NCBI RefSeq assembly: GCF_902686445.1
Contig: NC_062214.1
Location: forward strand, 44,897,454 to 44,961,453
Source: Sciurus carolinensis
Taxonomy: Eukaryota; Chordata; Mammalia; Rodentia; Sciuridae
Reading direction: 5' to 3'
DNA length: 64,000 bases
Part shown: positions 10,857-22,191 of the stretch, in pieces
Numbering within the stretch: position 1 is the first letter of the stretch
Layout of the letters: every line of letters starts with the position of its first letter
Notes under the pieces: model-generated
Seen by the model: only the letters and a program-made list of their open reading frames with translations
Told to the model about the DNA's origin: nothing
Databases searched by the model: none
Made by a program: the position numbers and the translations under genes

Positions 10857-12031
10857 AAAAACTAAGAAATTTGGCAGTGTTAAATACCTTACAGAAGAGA
10901 AGAGGAAAGGGAGTGGGAGAGGGGATATGCTCACACTATGTTATACATATATGCATGTATGAGTACACCATGATAAAATGCATCATTCTGTACAATTAAA
11001 ATGCACTGATCAAAAGGAAAGAGGAAAATAAAGAGGGAGAGAGGAGGAAGTAATTAATAAAGTCATTCTACTTGGTAGCCTGTGATGCCAGAGGATAAAA
11101 TGAGATGTAGAGCTACCTAATAAAGCGAATCTAGAGCCTGTTTGCCACCCCTCACACCCCAGTGAATGTCCTCTCATCAAGGCCCCCATCTCTTTCTACA
11201 TGAACACCTTCATTTCAGGGAGAGTAAATGGATTCCCACAGCACCCCCCCTTTTACAACTGGCCAGCTGTGATCCTCCCACTTTTGTTTCTCAACTTCCT
11301 GGAAGCTCACCTCTCCCAGGAAGTCTTTCCTGATAATGGCAGGCACAGGTACACTGCTCCAGTAGCTCCTTCACTGGAGGTTGGCACTTTTGTGGGCTTA
11401 TATTGCTACTGGAGGGACTCCTAAAAATAAATAAGGGAACACTAAATTTTTAAATAATAATAAAAGAAGAAGAAGAAACACCTCATAAAAAAGAAGAAAG
11501 CCAGTTCCACTTACTCGCTATGTGAGGTATTGAATAATAGAAAATTGGTTGTAACCTGGCAACTAATTTAGAAACAAAGGACAATGTAATCACTGTTTAA
11601 AAATACCCTGAAGAACATTTAGTCATAAAGTCCAAGTATGTGGTTTCTTTTTTTATATACTAATATATCAGTGTAAGTTTATTAATCACAACAAACAGAC
11701 CAAGATAAAATGTTAGTCATAGGAAATATAGGCAGTACCTTATGTTTATTTTTAAAGTTTTAGGGTATTTTTATGGATGCATGTTACTTGCAGAGAATAG
11801 TGAGTTTCATTGTGCCATATTTGTACATGCATGTGACATAATTTGGTGGTACTTTTATTCCCAAGCAGGTGGAGCATTATCTTCTGCTGAGTTTGGTCAA
11901 TATCTATTACTGTTTTTGCAACAAGTGACAAGATATAACCTATTTTATATAAAGAATAAATTACGTGATAAAGTTCCCAAAGTCCAGAAGTGTTTCTAAT
12001 GTTGTTTTTCTGATCCACCCCCTCCTCACAG
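10857..12031. other. Intron upstream of the first recognised exon
   Basis: Mostly unassigned. About 10920-11015 resembles the 3' tail of an L1 (ATATATGCATG...AATGCACTGAT), weakly. About 11190-11400 has L2-like text (AGGAAGTCTTTCCTGATAA), also weak. A TAA/GAA simple stretch lies at 11445-11480. The last 25 bases are the pyrimidine tract and CACAG acceptor of the exon. Confidence 0.45.
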
Positions 12032-12237
12032 GGTTCAGAAATAATAACAGGTAATGCGAAAAATGGGACATACTTCCGAATTCACGTTAACAAGTATAAA
12101 ATGGTGGAGACTATCACATGCCTTTCTAAGGAGCCTTTCCCTGCTTCTAACTACATCCGCTTGCTTGGCCAGCATGAGCAAGTCCTCAACAACCTGTGTG
12201 CTCGTTTTGATGACAACCTGATCACAGATCTCTATAG
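12032..12237 (+). CDS. Internal coding exon A of an unidentified host gene
   Basis: 206 bp, open in one frame for 68 codons and ending with two bases of a split codon. It is bounded by a pyrimidine-rich tract plus CACAG acceptor (to 12031) and a TATAG|GTAGG donor. The encoded peptide begins GSEIITGNAKNG and continues through FPASNYIRLLGQ to DDNLITDL. It is a mixed hydrophobic/charged globular sequence without signal peptide, membrane segment or low complexity. The phase-2 end joins exactly to the exon at 60404, restoring a Ser codon and an open frame. I do not recognise the protein. The coding call rests on splice sites, balanced amino-acid composition and phase agreement. The antisense ORF over the same bases is a shadow. 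Confidence 0.82.
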
Positions 12238-12954
12238 GTAGGTTGCACATTGCCTCGGATGGTGGGGAATATAATTATATATAATAGTTCATGAATGAGG
12301 GATGTGTATTGTGATGTGCCAGAGAGCAAAACAGGAAACCCTGGGAGAAGCAAAAGTAGTAGAGATTTTGTTCTAATAAAGATTATGTAGCCACTAGCAT
12401 TGGGTGGAAATCAGAGGATCACTTAAGGAAGTACATGAATTTGGATGTGTTTACACCTGGGTCTGGATCCCAGATGCAACCATGCACAGTCTTCAACTAG
12501 AAGGCTGAGATGAAATGACATTCAAGTCCCTTCCCATAAGGGAGTGCTAAGAGCAGTGGTCTTGAAGTAGGATGTGGAAGAATCTGGTCCTGGTGGGAAC
12601 TCCACAGCCACCGGGCTGTTTGTGATCCTAGCCATCTTCCTCCCAGCACATACTCAAGCAGAGATGGGTGGCTATCTGTTTAAGATGCCAGTAAGAGAAT
12701 TCTTGCACTGGGTGATCTAAACCTTTGTGTTTTCAAAGTCTAAGACACTCTTTCATGCTGCACCTCATGGAAAGCATGGCAGACTAGAATGGAAAGCTAC
12801 TTCTGGATGCAGCCTACCACTTAGCAAGGCTAGGAGAATTTTCCTCCGTCTACAAAACAAGATGACAAAGCCAGTACCAGATATAGATGGAGGATGTAAG
12901 TCATAGGTTTCCAGTGTCCTCTATATTCATAGGAGTGACTGCCAGTATCAAGAT
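12238..12954. other. Intron, nothing recognised
   Basis: Begins at the exon A donor. No repeat or coding signal could be assigned. Confidence 0.5.
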
Positions 12955-14120
12955 CAATCTTTCTTCCTTCTTAATTCTTTTAAAATTATTGAATATATAA
13001 AACATACTCCACCTATTGTAAAAAGCATATTCACATATGTGAATCGCGCATGTACCCCTTAAGGTAAAATAGTACTGTAAATCTATGTGCCTACCATCAA
13101 TGTTGAGAAACAACTCCTTACCTTGAGATATTGGAGTTCCTCTCTGCTTACAGCTCTATTTCTTGGGAGGCAGTCACTATCCTGAAGTCATTCTATTTCT
13201 TTAAAACCCGAACCAGCAAAATCTGTGAGAAGAACTTAACTCTGCCCTTGTGGTAAGAAAGCCGCTATCAACATCACATAAACAAATGGAAACAACCTGT
13301 CATTTATTAAAACAGGGACTGACTGGATTTGATCCAAGGATCATAGTTCACCCATCTCTGTTTTAAAGATATGTACATATATGATTTTCTAAATAATATA
13401 TTAATTTGTTTCTTTCAAATAAAATCTTTAACTTACTGAAGAGAGTTGACATTTACTATGTTTGTGAGGGCCATCCATGTTAACTTAATATAACTACAGT
13501 TCGTTTGTTCTCCCTTTTGTATATTCTTCCATTGTGTGACTGTCACAGTTCACTCATGGATCTTCCTGTTGATGAATGTCAGTTGTCTCCAGTTTGCTGC
13601 TATTACAATGTTGTGGGTGCTGGGGGTCTACAGAATTTATCCTAGCTCCGTAACTGCTGGGTCCTGGGACATGCACTTCTTTGGCTTTACTAGTTGGTGC
13701 TCAAATGTTTCCCTCCAAATAGTCATACCCATCTAAACCTCCTGCCCCCCACAGTGTGTGAAAGTTCCTTTTGCTCCATACGGCTGTCACTTTGGTACTG
13801 TTCAGACTGAAAACTGGTCAGTCTGGTGGTACACAAAAGTATACTCCCATGATCTTAATTTGCCTTTCACTGATTAATAATGCAGTTACATGCCTTTTCA
13901 CTGTTTCATGGGCCATTTGTGATAGTTTCTATGAAATACCTATTTATGACACTTGTCCATTTTTCTTTTGGTTACCATCTTCTTAATTCACGGGACTTGT
14001 TTATTTACAAACTTGTGTTGTTTACATATTTTAAACAACTTCTTACACTTTAAGATTTGTCTTTTATCTTTTTATATGGTGTCAATTAACAGATATTCTT
14101 AATTTAATGTAATGTCTTCT

Positions 14121-14334
14121 TCTTTTTTTTTTTTTTTTTGGTAATAAGGATTGAAACGAAGAGTGCTTTACTGCTAAGCTACATCCCTGGTCCCTGTTAC
14201 TTCTTTTTAATATTTGAAACAGGATCTCACTAAGTTGTGGATGGTCTCACTAAATTGCTGGTCTCAATTTAATAATCCTCCTGCCTCAGTCTCTTGAGAC
14301 ACTGAGTTTACAGGTGTGCAACATTGTACCCAGT
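14121..14334 (-). mobile_element. B1-dID composite SINE, diverged
   Basis: In reverse orientation this shows a B1 (7SL-derived) half (on the + strand ACAGGTGTGCAAC, CTGCCTCAGTCTC, GGATCTCACTAAGTTG), an A-rich linker and an ID half (AGCTACATCCCTGG) ending in poly(T) at about 14123-14139. Many substitutions make it older than the copy at 27281. It interrupts an L1. Confidence 0.8.
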
Positions 14335-15066
14335 TCTCAAATAATTTTGTCCCTTTGCTTTTCCAAAAGTTTTATAATAAACTTGTCAAGTTCCATGAAA
14401 AGCTCCACTGAATTTCATGGGAACTACATTAGATCTTAGCTCAACTAGGTGAGAATTGACCTCTCTGATATTGGTTCCAATATCATAACATAGCATAAGT
14501 CTAATTTACTTAGATCTTCTTGTATATCTTTCAATAAAGGTTTATCATTTTTTTCCATAAAAGTCTTGCACAATTTTTGTTTAATATGATCCAAAGTGCT
14601 TTATATTTTTATTGTTATTCTAAATATCATTTTTATTGACTGATGCAGGTATATAGAAATGCCCTAATTGTTGTGTGCAAATTTGCTTAATTCCTTTATT
14701 CATTCAAATAATTTACCTATTATTCTTTCAGATTTTTCTACATAGGCAAATTATTTCATCTGCAAATAATGATAGTTCTCCTTCCTCTTTTCCAATCTTT
14801 GTGCTTTTCATTTCTTTTTCTTGTCCTACTACACTGACCGATATTTATAGTATAAAGTAGAATAGGAATAGTGAAGGATGGCAACATTGCTCTCATTCTT
14901 AATCTTAAAGGGAATATGTTCAGTATCAAATATGTAACATTTGCCATTTATATTGTTATAGATGCCCTTCATCAGGCTAAGAAAGCCCCTTTAGGTTCCT
15001 GGTTTGCTAAGCTCTTTGTGCATGCATGTTTAGTATGTCCATACATGTTTAGTATGTCCATACATG

Positions 15067-15143
15067 CAACTATACTGGGTTTTGAGCCCAGGGCCTTAGG
15101 CATGCTCACCATGTGCTCTACCATTCAGTTACATTCCCAGCCC
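15067..15143 (-). mobile_element. ID SINE fragment
   Basis: Antisense ID sequence: GAGCCCAGGGCC is the B-box side and CATTCCCAGCCC is the head end. It carries no long A-tail and is inserted in the old L1. Just upstream, 15025-15064 is a tandem duplication of an ATGTTTAGTATGTCCATAC unit (19 bp, two copies). Confidence 0.75.
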
Positions 15144-15299
15144 AGCATTTTTATTATGAATGGATTTTGTGCTTTTTTTTTCTTTAACAGGAAAGAGTAT
15201 TTCCAAACCCTTTTAAGCATAAAGATATCTTCATAATGTTTTTAAACATAAACCATATTTTTAAAAAGTATCAAATTCTTTAATCATAGCCTTTCCCTT

Positions 15300-17175
15300 T
15301 CCAACTCCTTGTAGTCTTTAATATAAACCTTAAAATAAAGAAAAGAAGAAGTAGGCTACTAAGATAGTGCAAGGGATTTTATGTTTGCTGTCAACCTTAC
15401 TGGAAATATTTGAGTTCAAGGGGAATCACTTAGTGGTGAATGATATGCTAAGAATCTTCTCTGGACAAAAAGAAACATTTTCACATTTGACCAAATTAGA
15501 AGCCATGGCTGGTTTGTTTCTCCCTGAAAAGGTGATTTTGAGACTACTGCTTAGGGTCAAGCATTGGTGAGACTGAGATCACTAGTTGGGGCACAGCTGT
15601 TAACTGATGATAGCAATAATTTTAAAGGTTAATTTGATTTGTTAAGACTGAATATTTAGGATGACAAAACAAGATAGGATGGCACTGAATAGCAGGAGAT
15701 GCTGAGTGACATCTGTCAGAAAGAAGCAGGGGGCAGAAAATGGTCTCTGATCATTTGTAAGGGAGGAGCCGTGGGTCCTGCCACGTGTTGGCAGGCTCTT
15801 CCATACGTGTGTTCATGTGCACACACAGCTGTGGCCACATTCTCAAGTGCCACAAAATACTGCCAGGTCCCAGTGCTGATTCTTGGCCCAGCACCGCCCA
15901 CCCTGTCTGTTGTCAGACTGGCAAGGGTCTTTCCAAGCAGAGTGAATGGCTTAGCTGATTTTGGCCACGAAAAGATTACCATTTTTTTCCCCTGACCTTG
16001 GCAGCACAAACAACAGCTCTCATTCAAATCTGGGCACATTTTCTTTGTGCACTTCCATCCACCGTGTCTGGGGGCACCTTCCCCGATGCTGGGAGGGCTG
16101 ATGGTTGGTTAACCAACCACCCTGTTGTTCCACAAGTCAGGCACTTGTGCAGTATCTGTCCTCTCCTGATGCAAAGAAACCCTCTGAACCTTTCCTCTGA
16201 TTCCCTCAATCTATTCTCACCCCATCAAGGACCAGGGCAGTGCAGGCTCTAGCTGTGCCAATGGGAATGGTGGCAGCCATTTGGGTCAGATGTTGCTGTG
16301 GCAGGAGAGGCCTCAGGAGCTATGACTCACTTGGAGCCATATGGGGATGCAGGGTGGCAGGCAAGCAGTCAGCCACCAAGATGCACAGGCAGACAGCTGC
16401 CTCAGGACTGCAGTGCAGCTGAGGGGCTGCAGCCCAGGCTGGCTCAGAGTCCGCCTATATTTTATTCTTTGTTTTCACCTTGGAGTGCCAGTATAAACCA
16501 TTGGCACTACAAAGGGAGAGAGCTAATTCACCACTGTTGTTTGTGTTCATGTGGCAGGGGATGGGGAGTCTTGATAGAGCGATTGATTTACCACTTGGGA
16601 AAAAGAATAGTGTTATTTTTAAATCATTTATTCTTTACTGAGCAAACCAGCATTTAAAACCGCACAACAAATGTGTTACTAAAATTCATCTTTTCCTGGT
16701 CTCCCTCTTAAAGCACACGTACACACAGGCATGCATGTGTGCGCACACACGCTTACCCACACACCCTCCCATCCCGACCCTGGCAGTCCCCTGCCTGCTA
16801 AGTCATCTGACATGTTCAACAGTGACCTGCTGACAGTGCTCCCCACTTCAGGGCACTGGAAGTGAAAGGAACTTCAAGGAGGTGCAAGTGGTCAGGGACT
16901 GGGAGCTCTGGCTGGAGGGAGGGGAGCTGAGGTGGCTTCCTGAGCTGCTGTCTGTCAGGGACTTTAACTAGGCATGCTCCACATTTTCTCTGCTTTCTTA
17001 ACTCTGGCTTCATCTTCTTTTACCCCCACTTATCAATGACCCTGCATAAAAAAGGTCGTCCCTCCTGACTGTCCCCCCCTTAGCCTTAATTAACAGTCTG
17101 TAGCATCCTTTGTCCTCACAGCATGAATAGGTCTTGCCCTAGCTTCATTGTATGAACCCATCAGATACTCATATA
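15300..17175. other. Intron, unassigned
   Basis: Moderately GC-rich non-repeat sequence with several short chance ORFs on both strands, none with splice signals or recognisable motifs. A CA/TG-rich microsatellite-like stretch lies at about 16713-16764. Confidence 0.45.
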
Positions 17176-17179
17176 CCTT

Positions 17180-17620
17180 GATTAAATCACCTCTTTTCAC
17201 ATCTTAACATGCTCAGCTCTCAAAGCCTGCCCTCTGACGGCCCTCTCCTGCTGCCAGCAGGCCACCTCCTCCACTCTCCCAAACACTCAACAGCCTATTT
17301 TTAGTGGGTAAGTGCTGCTGTGCACAATATTCTAAATGGGATCCGAGCAAGTCCTTTAAAAGGCTGCCATTACCTTTTTGAACCATGAAGCTCCAGAAGC
17401 TGTTCCCTTTGGAAAGCCACCTTGTGCTGCCTCTGTCTTCCAAGTTGTAAAGCAGGATGCTGTGACCTACATGGTCCCCTAATTATTTATTAGACTGCAA
17501 TTGGAATCATTTAATCGTGACTTGAAAAGGATTTTCTGTTCTGCTGTACTCATTAGCCTCGTGCTGTGTCCAGCAGCAAATTGCACACAAAATTCCAGGT
17601 GCCCATTTTCCCAGACTTTT
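17180..17620 (-). mobile_element. Possible CR1/L3 LINE remnant
   Basis: Phrases such as TGCACACAAAATTCCAGGTG (17582-17601) and GCTGTGCACAATATTCTAA resemble the reverse strand of CR1/L3 LINEs. The match is diverged and based only on short words. It could instead be an unrelated conserved non-coding stretch. Confidence 0.35.
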
Positions 17621-17744
17621 CAAAATCTTGAAATATGACTGCCCACCCTACCTTCTCAATTTCTTTGTATATACATAAAAGGTATTGGTGATCATACATC
17701 CTAACACACTCCTATATTAAATATTAATACACTCCTATATTAAA

Positions 17745-18092
17745 TCATAAATGCCCCCCAAAGGCCTAGGTGTTAAAGGCTTGGTCCCCAGCTTGGAAGG
17801 TAGTGGAACCTTTAAAAGGTGGATCTGGTGGGAAGTCTTTAGGCCACTGGGGCCATGTCCTCTATAGGAATAGTGGAACCTCAGTCCCTTCCTCTTCCTC
17901 TCTTAAGCTTCTGACCTTGAGATGAGAGGTTTCTTCCCTGCCATTGCTATCTACCACCCCCTCCAGAGTCAACAGGTCCCACCCAATTATGAACTGGAAT
18001 CTCTAAAATCATGCACCAAATTAAACCTTCTCTTTAAAACTTGATTATCTCAGGTGTTTTGTTATAGTGATGGAAAGCTAACTAACATGCCC
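17745..18092 (+). mobile_element. MaLR-like LTR
   Basis: LTR-type text includes GTGTTAAAGGCTTGGTCCCC (17770-17789), GTGGAACCTTTAAAAGGTGG (17803-17822) and a 3' end TTTTGTTATAGTGATGGAAA followed by GCTAACTAACA. The arrangement and 3' end resemble ERVL-MaLR solo LTRs. No internal sequence accompanies it. The family name is not certain. Just upstream ACACTCCTATATTAAAT is duplicated in tandem. Confidence 0.65.
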
Positions 18093-19577
18093 TCATAAAC
18101 TTCCCTGTGAGTCACTTCCGTGTTACCAACCTGTCTTTCTATAGACTCTCTAAAGTGTTCCTGTTCATCTATATAGCTTCAGACAATGCCAGTTCTGTTT
18201 GAAGGGCTTGCAAAGGATCCTTTCCCCAATGATATGATAAAGTAAAAAAAAAAAATCTGTTCTCTTTATTTTGCTTTCTAGTCATTTGATTAGCCTCTAT
18301 TTTACTACCCTTCTGAAAGGCAATTTTTGTTGGGTTGCGTACATTCACTGTCTAGGGAGTCCTTATTAATCATTTCCTGGTCTCCTTGCTCCAAAAGGCA
18401 GATCCTCACCAAGTAGTATTTCTTCTACTATTATGAAATCAAACCCAAGTCTTGAATATCTCTTATTCCCAAGATGGTTAACCTTCAATCTAGAGATATT
18501 GATATAGACCAAAGTGGTCTTCAGTCTGGAGATACAGAACAAGGCTGGGGAGTGGGGAATACAACATATGACCATTTTAAGTTGCAATATTGTTTTGATT
18601 AAAACTGGGTTTTGTTTTGTTTTTTATAATGTATGTCACCTCACCCCATCTTTGCATTTGATATTTGTGTGGAAGGTGAGGTAGTTTGGAACTGTCCTGA
18701 AATGATAGCTAGCACATGTTGCTTCAGATATTCACACCAAAGATTATAGTGTGAAAGGAGAACAAACTCACCATTCACATAGTCAGAAACAAATATTAAA
18801 AGTATTGAACATATAGAGTGCCACAGGGATTTTTTAAAAAGCATGTCTCGTTTTCATGAAAATGTCATTTGTCATACCATTTTTAGCATTTACTAGATAG
18901 ACCTGGGTTGAGATGTTCTGTGATTTTGAGGTCTCAGGAAGTTAGAAATTCTTATTTCAAGTACTTCAATTTTGCCAGTGTTAGTAAGAATGTTTGCCAG
19001 GAAGATAGGGCCCATGAGTGAATGAAAGAAATGAATATCCCATCTAATATTATGTTAAAATCAATCACTAGTGACAATGCAGAGAATGAGCAGCAAATTC
19101 AGTATCAGGCAACATGGATGGGAAGTAGGGGAAGCAGAGTGGGAACTCAAGTATATTAACAAATATCACTTCACTAGCGTTTCCCTGCTTCACTTTGTTC
19201 GATGTGAACTCCTGTAGTTTTTCTACCACCCTTTCTAAGCAGGCATTGTTACCTCCTAAAACAGAGGAACTTGTCAGTATTCCCCCCAAAGGCAAAACTA
19301 GTGCTTTCATTATTTGAAAGGAACCATGTCTATTTAGGTCGTATATTAATACCAGGGGGAGATGATTTCAGCCCATGGATGACCCTGTAACCAGAAGATG
19401 GTGCTGGAATGTGAGCTGTACACATCACACACATGGCCACATTATAAAAACAAGCTCAAACTTTTCACCAAGCCTTATAAAAAACAAAGAAACACCTTAT
19501 GATACTCTGCCACCCTTAAGCTATCCATGGCTCCCTTGCCACAGCTGCCATCCTGCCCACCTTTGTGGTCCTGCAGC
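18093..19577. other. Intron, unassigned
   Basis: AT-rich sequence without recognisable exon or repeat. Short ORFs here are chance. Confidence 0.45.
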
Positions 19578-19915
19578 TTCTTACTGTATAGTTGGGTCTC
19601 TGTATCTGTGGGCTTTGCATCTTCAGATTCAACCAGCTGTGGATCTAATACATTCAGGGGAAAAAATTGCATCTGCACAGAACATGCACAACTTTTTTCT
19701 AAACCATGCAATATAACAACTATTTACATAGCATTTGTGTTGTGTATTGTAAGTAATCTAGAGATGATCTAAAGTATTCAGGACAATAGTGTAGATGATA
19801 TGAAAAAACTGTTTCATTTTATTTAAGACTTGAGCATCCTGTAGGGGTTGGGGTGCATGCCCTGGAAACAATTCTCCATGGATACCAAGGGATGTCTCTA
19901 TATTCTGACTCCTCT
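19578..19915 (+). mobile_element. Tigger/MER2-like DNA transposon remnant
   Basis: Starts TTGGGTCTCTGTATCTGTGG and contains CATTCAGGGGAAAAAATTGC, AACTATTTACATAGCATTTG and AAGTAATCTAGAGATGAT. It ends with CATGGATACCAAGGGATG, a degenerate inverted terminal repeat. This is the layout of short TcMar-Tigger-type non-autonomous elements. A second copy lies in opposite orientation at 61695. Confidence 0.8.
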
Positions 19916-19954
19916 ACTATGTAAAAGTAAATCATTGCTCCCTTTCCTTAGAGT

Positions 19955-20125
19955 AGTAATGTATGAGACTCTCCAACAGAGGGTTCAAATTCTGCATTGT
20001 TCCTGGACAAGTCATCTAACCTCACTGAGCATCAGTTTTCTCATCTGTATAATGGATATATAGTCTATAGTAAATCTTCCCGCATCACAGGATAAAAGTA
20101 AATGAGATGTGAAAGTGTAGTGCAG
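19955..20125 (+). mobile_element. MIR SINE
   Basis: Core and 3' region are recognisable: GACAAGTCATCTAACCTCACT, then CATCAGTTTTCTCATCTGTA, ATAATGGA and AAGTAAATGAGATG. This is an ancient mammalian SINE. Confidence 0.85.
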
Positions 20126-20817
20126 ATGCATTTCTTTTTAAAGTACAGAAAGTACTAGAAGAGTGTGAAGTTTTGTGATTACTTTAGTTCATGTGATTAC
20201 TTTTTAGTTCACATATTCACGTTCCTCCAGGCTCACGTTAACCTTTGTGGAAAAATGAAAACACTTCTGGTCTTTTATACAATATTCCTTCTCCCTCCCA
20301 AACTGATAGAAATTTAGAAAAATATAGTACTTCCTTTAATAATTCAAATGACAAGTGTTTTTAAATTACATTATATATGCGCTTGCTAAATCTCTTTTTT
20401 AAATTATCTATGTGGAGGTACACATGATACACTTGTTTTCAAAGTCATGCTCTAAGATTAAAAATTACTTAAGAAGAGGTCATTCTCAAAAATTAAATTA
20501 TATAATTGAGAAGTCTGATGTTTTATTTAGGTTAATAAAATATATACTAAGATTAGAGTCAATAATGTACCTCCCAGGGCACTTTGTAGCAAGGGAATGG
20601 ATCAAATGTTTCTATCTAAGCCACACTTAGAGATGATTTCATTTCAAACCACCAAAGCAACCAAATAGGTTTTGAATCATTTAAAATTTGAAAGTATAAA
20701 TTGTGTGAGTTATGAAGTATGGCTAGAATCTAAAGTCTAATACTTAACCTATTACATAGTCTTTGAACTTGCTTTGGAAAAAGTGTTTTTTGTGTTGTCA
20801 AGAATTACAAATACTGT
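20126..20817. other. Intron, unassigned
   Basis: AT-rich, no exon or repeat recognised. Confidence 0.45.
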
Positions 20818-21105
20818 AGACCTGTGCTATCTGCTATCGTAGCCAATTGCCACATGTACCTACTTAAATTTTAATTAAGATTAGGGCTGTCAATGTAGCT
20901 CAGTGTTAGAGCATTTGCCTACCATGTGCAAGGCCCTAGGTTTGATACCCAGCACCAAAAAATAAAACCAAGAAAAGATTAGATAAAATTAAAAATTCAG
21001 TTCCTTAGTCACACTAGCCACATTTCACATGCTCAACAGCCCCACGTGACTTCCATTTCAGCCAGTGCATTTCCATCTTTGTGGAAAACTCTATGGGACA
21101 AAGCT
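20818..21105 (+). mobile_element. hAT-Charlie-like DNA element, interrupted by an ID SINE
   Basis: Text around the insertion matches a short mammalian DNA transposon: CTGTGCTATCTGCTATCGTA, GCCACATGTACC and AATTAAGATTAG, then after the SINE AAATTCAGTTCCTTAGTCAC, ACTAGCCACATTTCACATGC and a terminal TTTGTGGAAAACTCTATGGG. The two halves join when the SINE is removed. Family assignment is tentative. Confidence 0.65.
20885..20973 (+). mobile_element. ID-type SINE nested in the DNA transposon
   Basis: tRNA-like head GGCTGTCAATGTAGCTCAGT with B box AGGTTTGATACC and a short A-rich tail. The 8-bp direct repeat AAGATTAG (20877-20884 and 20974-20981) is the insertion duplication, placing this insertion after the hAT-like element. 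Confidence 0.85.
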
Positions 21106-22078
21106 GACATAGATCAGTCGCATTCATGCAATTTGTAATGGGTAGCGTTGGGCCACAGCATCTGTGAACAATTATATCTCATAATGCTAATCACCAGTCC
21201 CTTTGGTTCTCAGTCCCTAACATGTAGAGGATGTTGCTAACAGATGAAAGACCAACAGGTAAAAGGTGGAAGTGATTTCTCTCTCTATCTGCTTTTGTGG
21301 GTTCAATTAGGAAGGAAATTCTTCCTAGATCACATGCCCAAATTAGAAAATGGGGAGGATGATGTGGGAGAAGGGTTTTGGGGGCATTTGGTCATTCTAC
21401 AGGTGACACAAGGGGCGCTTGGCCTTGCTGAATGAAATAAAGATTCTACCTGACCTCATCCTTCCATGCGTGTTTACCATTCAACTGACCAAATCCCATG
21501 CATCCTGCTCCTTCATGCCAGCCAGAGTTATCCAAGAAAGTCTTGATGGTGATTATCTTATCCTCTTGTTAGATCTCAAGTCTCAATTTGGGATTCAAAA
21601 GAGTACATTCTGAGCTGACTTTTGTCCCTCTGAGCATCTTTGCAATGTCACATTTCTTTTTAAACATGTGCAGTGGGGGTTTAAAGTCTTTTATAGATTT
21701 TCTTCTTCTTCATTACATGCCCATCTGGCAGCATGTGGTTGAAGGTTATTATTTATGAGGTTAAAAATAAACGACTGAGTTGTTCTATTGTGATTGGAAT
21801 TGCTAAAATTAGAGTATTTCAGAAATCACGTTGTCAGTCTTCTGAACCACGAGAAGGAATTGGCCTACCTGCCTATGTTTTATGGCAAATGAACAATTGT
21901 TGGAAGAGACGCTTTGAAGCCAACCGTGCAGCCAGGGTATCATCACGTACAACTTCTCATTCCTTTCCTCCTAGACCCGGATCTTTTTTAGGTTTCTTTT
22001 TGAGGATTATTTTGTAAATATTTGTTTAATGTTCATTATTTCCCATTACAAAAGTAAATTGTGGTTTTGTTTTTTAAA
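21106..22078. other. Intron, unassigned
   Basis: No recognisable exon or repeat. Short ORFs lack splice context. Confidence 0.45.
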
Positions 22079-22191
22079 TGTTTTAGTTGTAGATGGACAC
22101 AATACCTTTATTTTTATGTGGTGCTGAGGATCAAATTCAGTGCCTCACACATGCTAAACAAGCACTCTGTTGCTGAGCTACAACTGCTGGC
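22079..22191 (-). mobile_element. ID SINE with extended 3' tail segment
   Basis: On the - strand: an ID head (reverse of GCTGAGCTACAACTGCTGG), B-box side, then GCACCACATAAAAATA and a non-poly(A) tail ending in the complement of TTTTAGTTGTAGATGGACAC. The same tail type occurs at 40435-40527, which marks a SINE subfamily distinct from the plain poly(A) ID copies. Confidence 0.8.

Larger units (their letters stand above)
12955..15290 (-). mobile_element. Old L1 (L1M-type) fragment, antisense, split by two SINEs
   Basis: Read on the - strand, this has diverged L1 3'UTR-like text (12955-14100) and an ORF2 segment (about 14340-15030), recognisable around 14750-14990 by the match to the RT region of L1b (ATTTCATCTGCAAATAATGA and TCTTAATCTTAAAGGGAA on the + strand). 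L1 text resumes at about 15150 (ATTATGAATGGATTTTGTGC). The breaks coincide with SINEs at 14121-14334 and 15067-15143, so the L1 predates both. Subfamily and the 12955 boundary are approximate. Confidence 0.7.

Noticed and set aside
12035..12250. Antisense 71-codon ORF
   Set aside because: Shadow of coding exon A, and it runs across the donor site into the intron.
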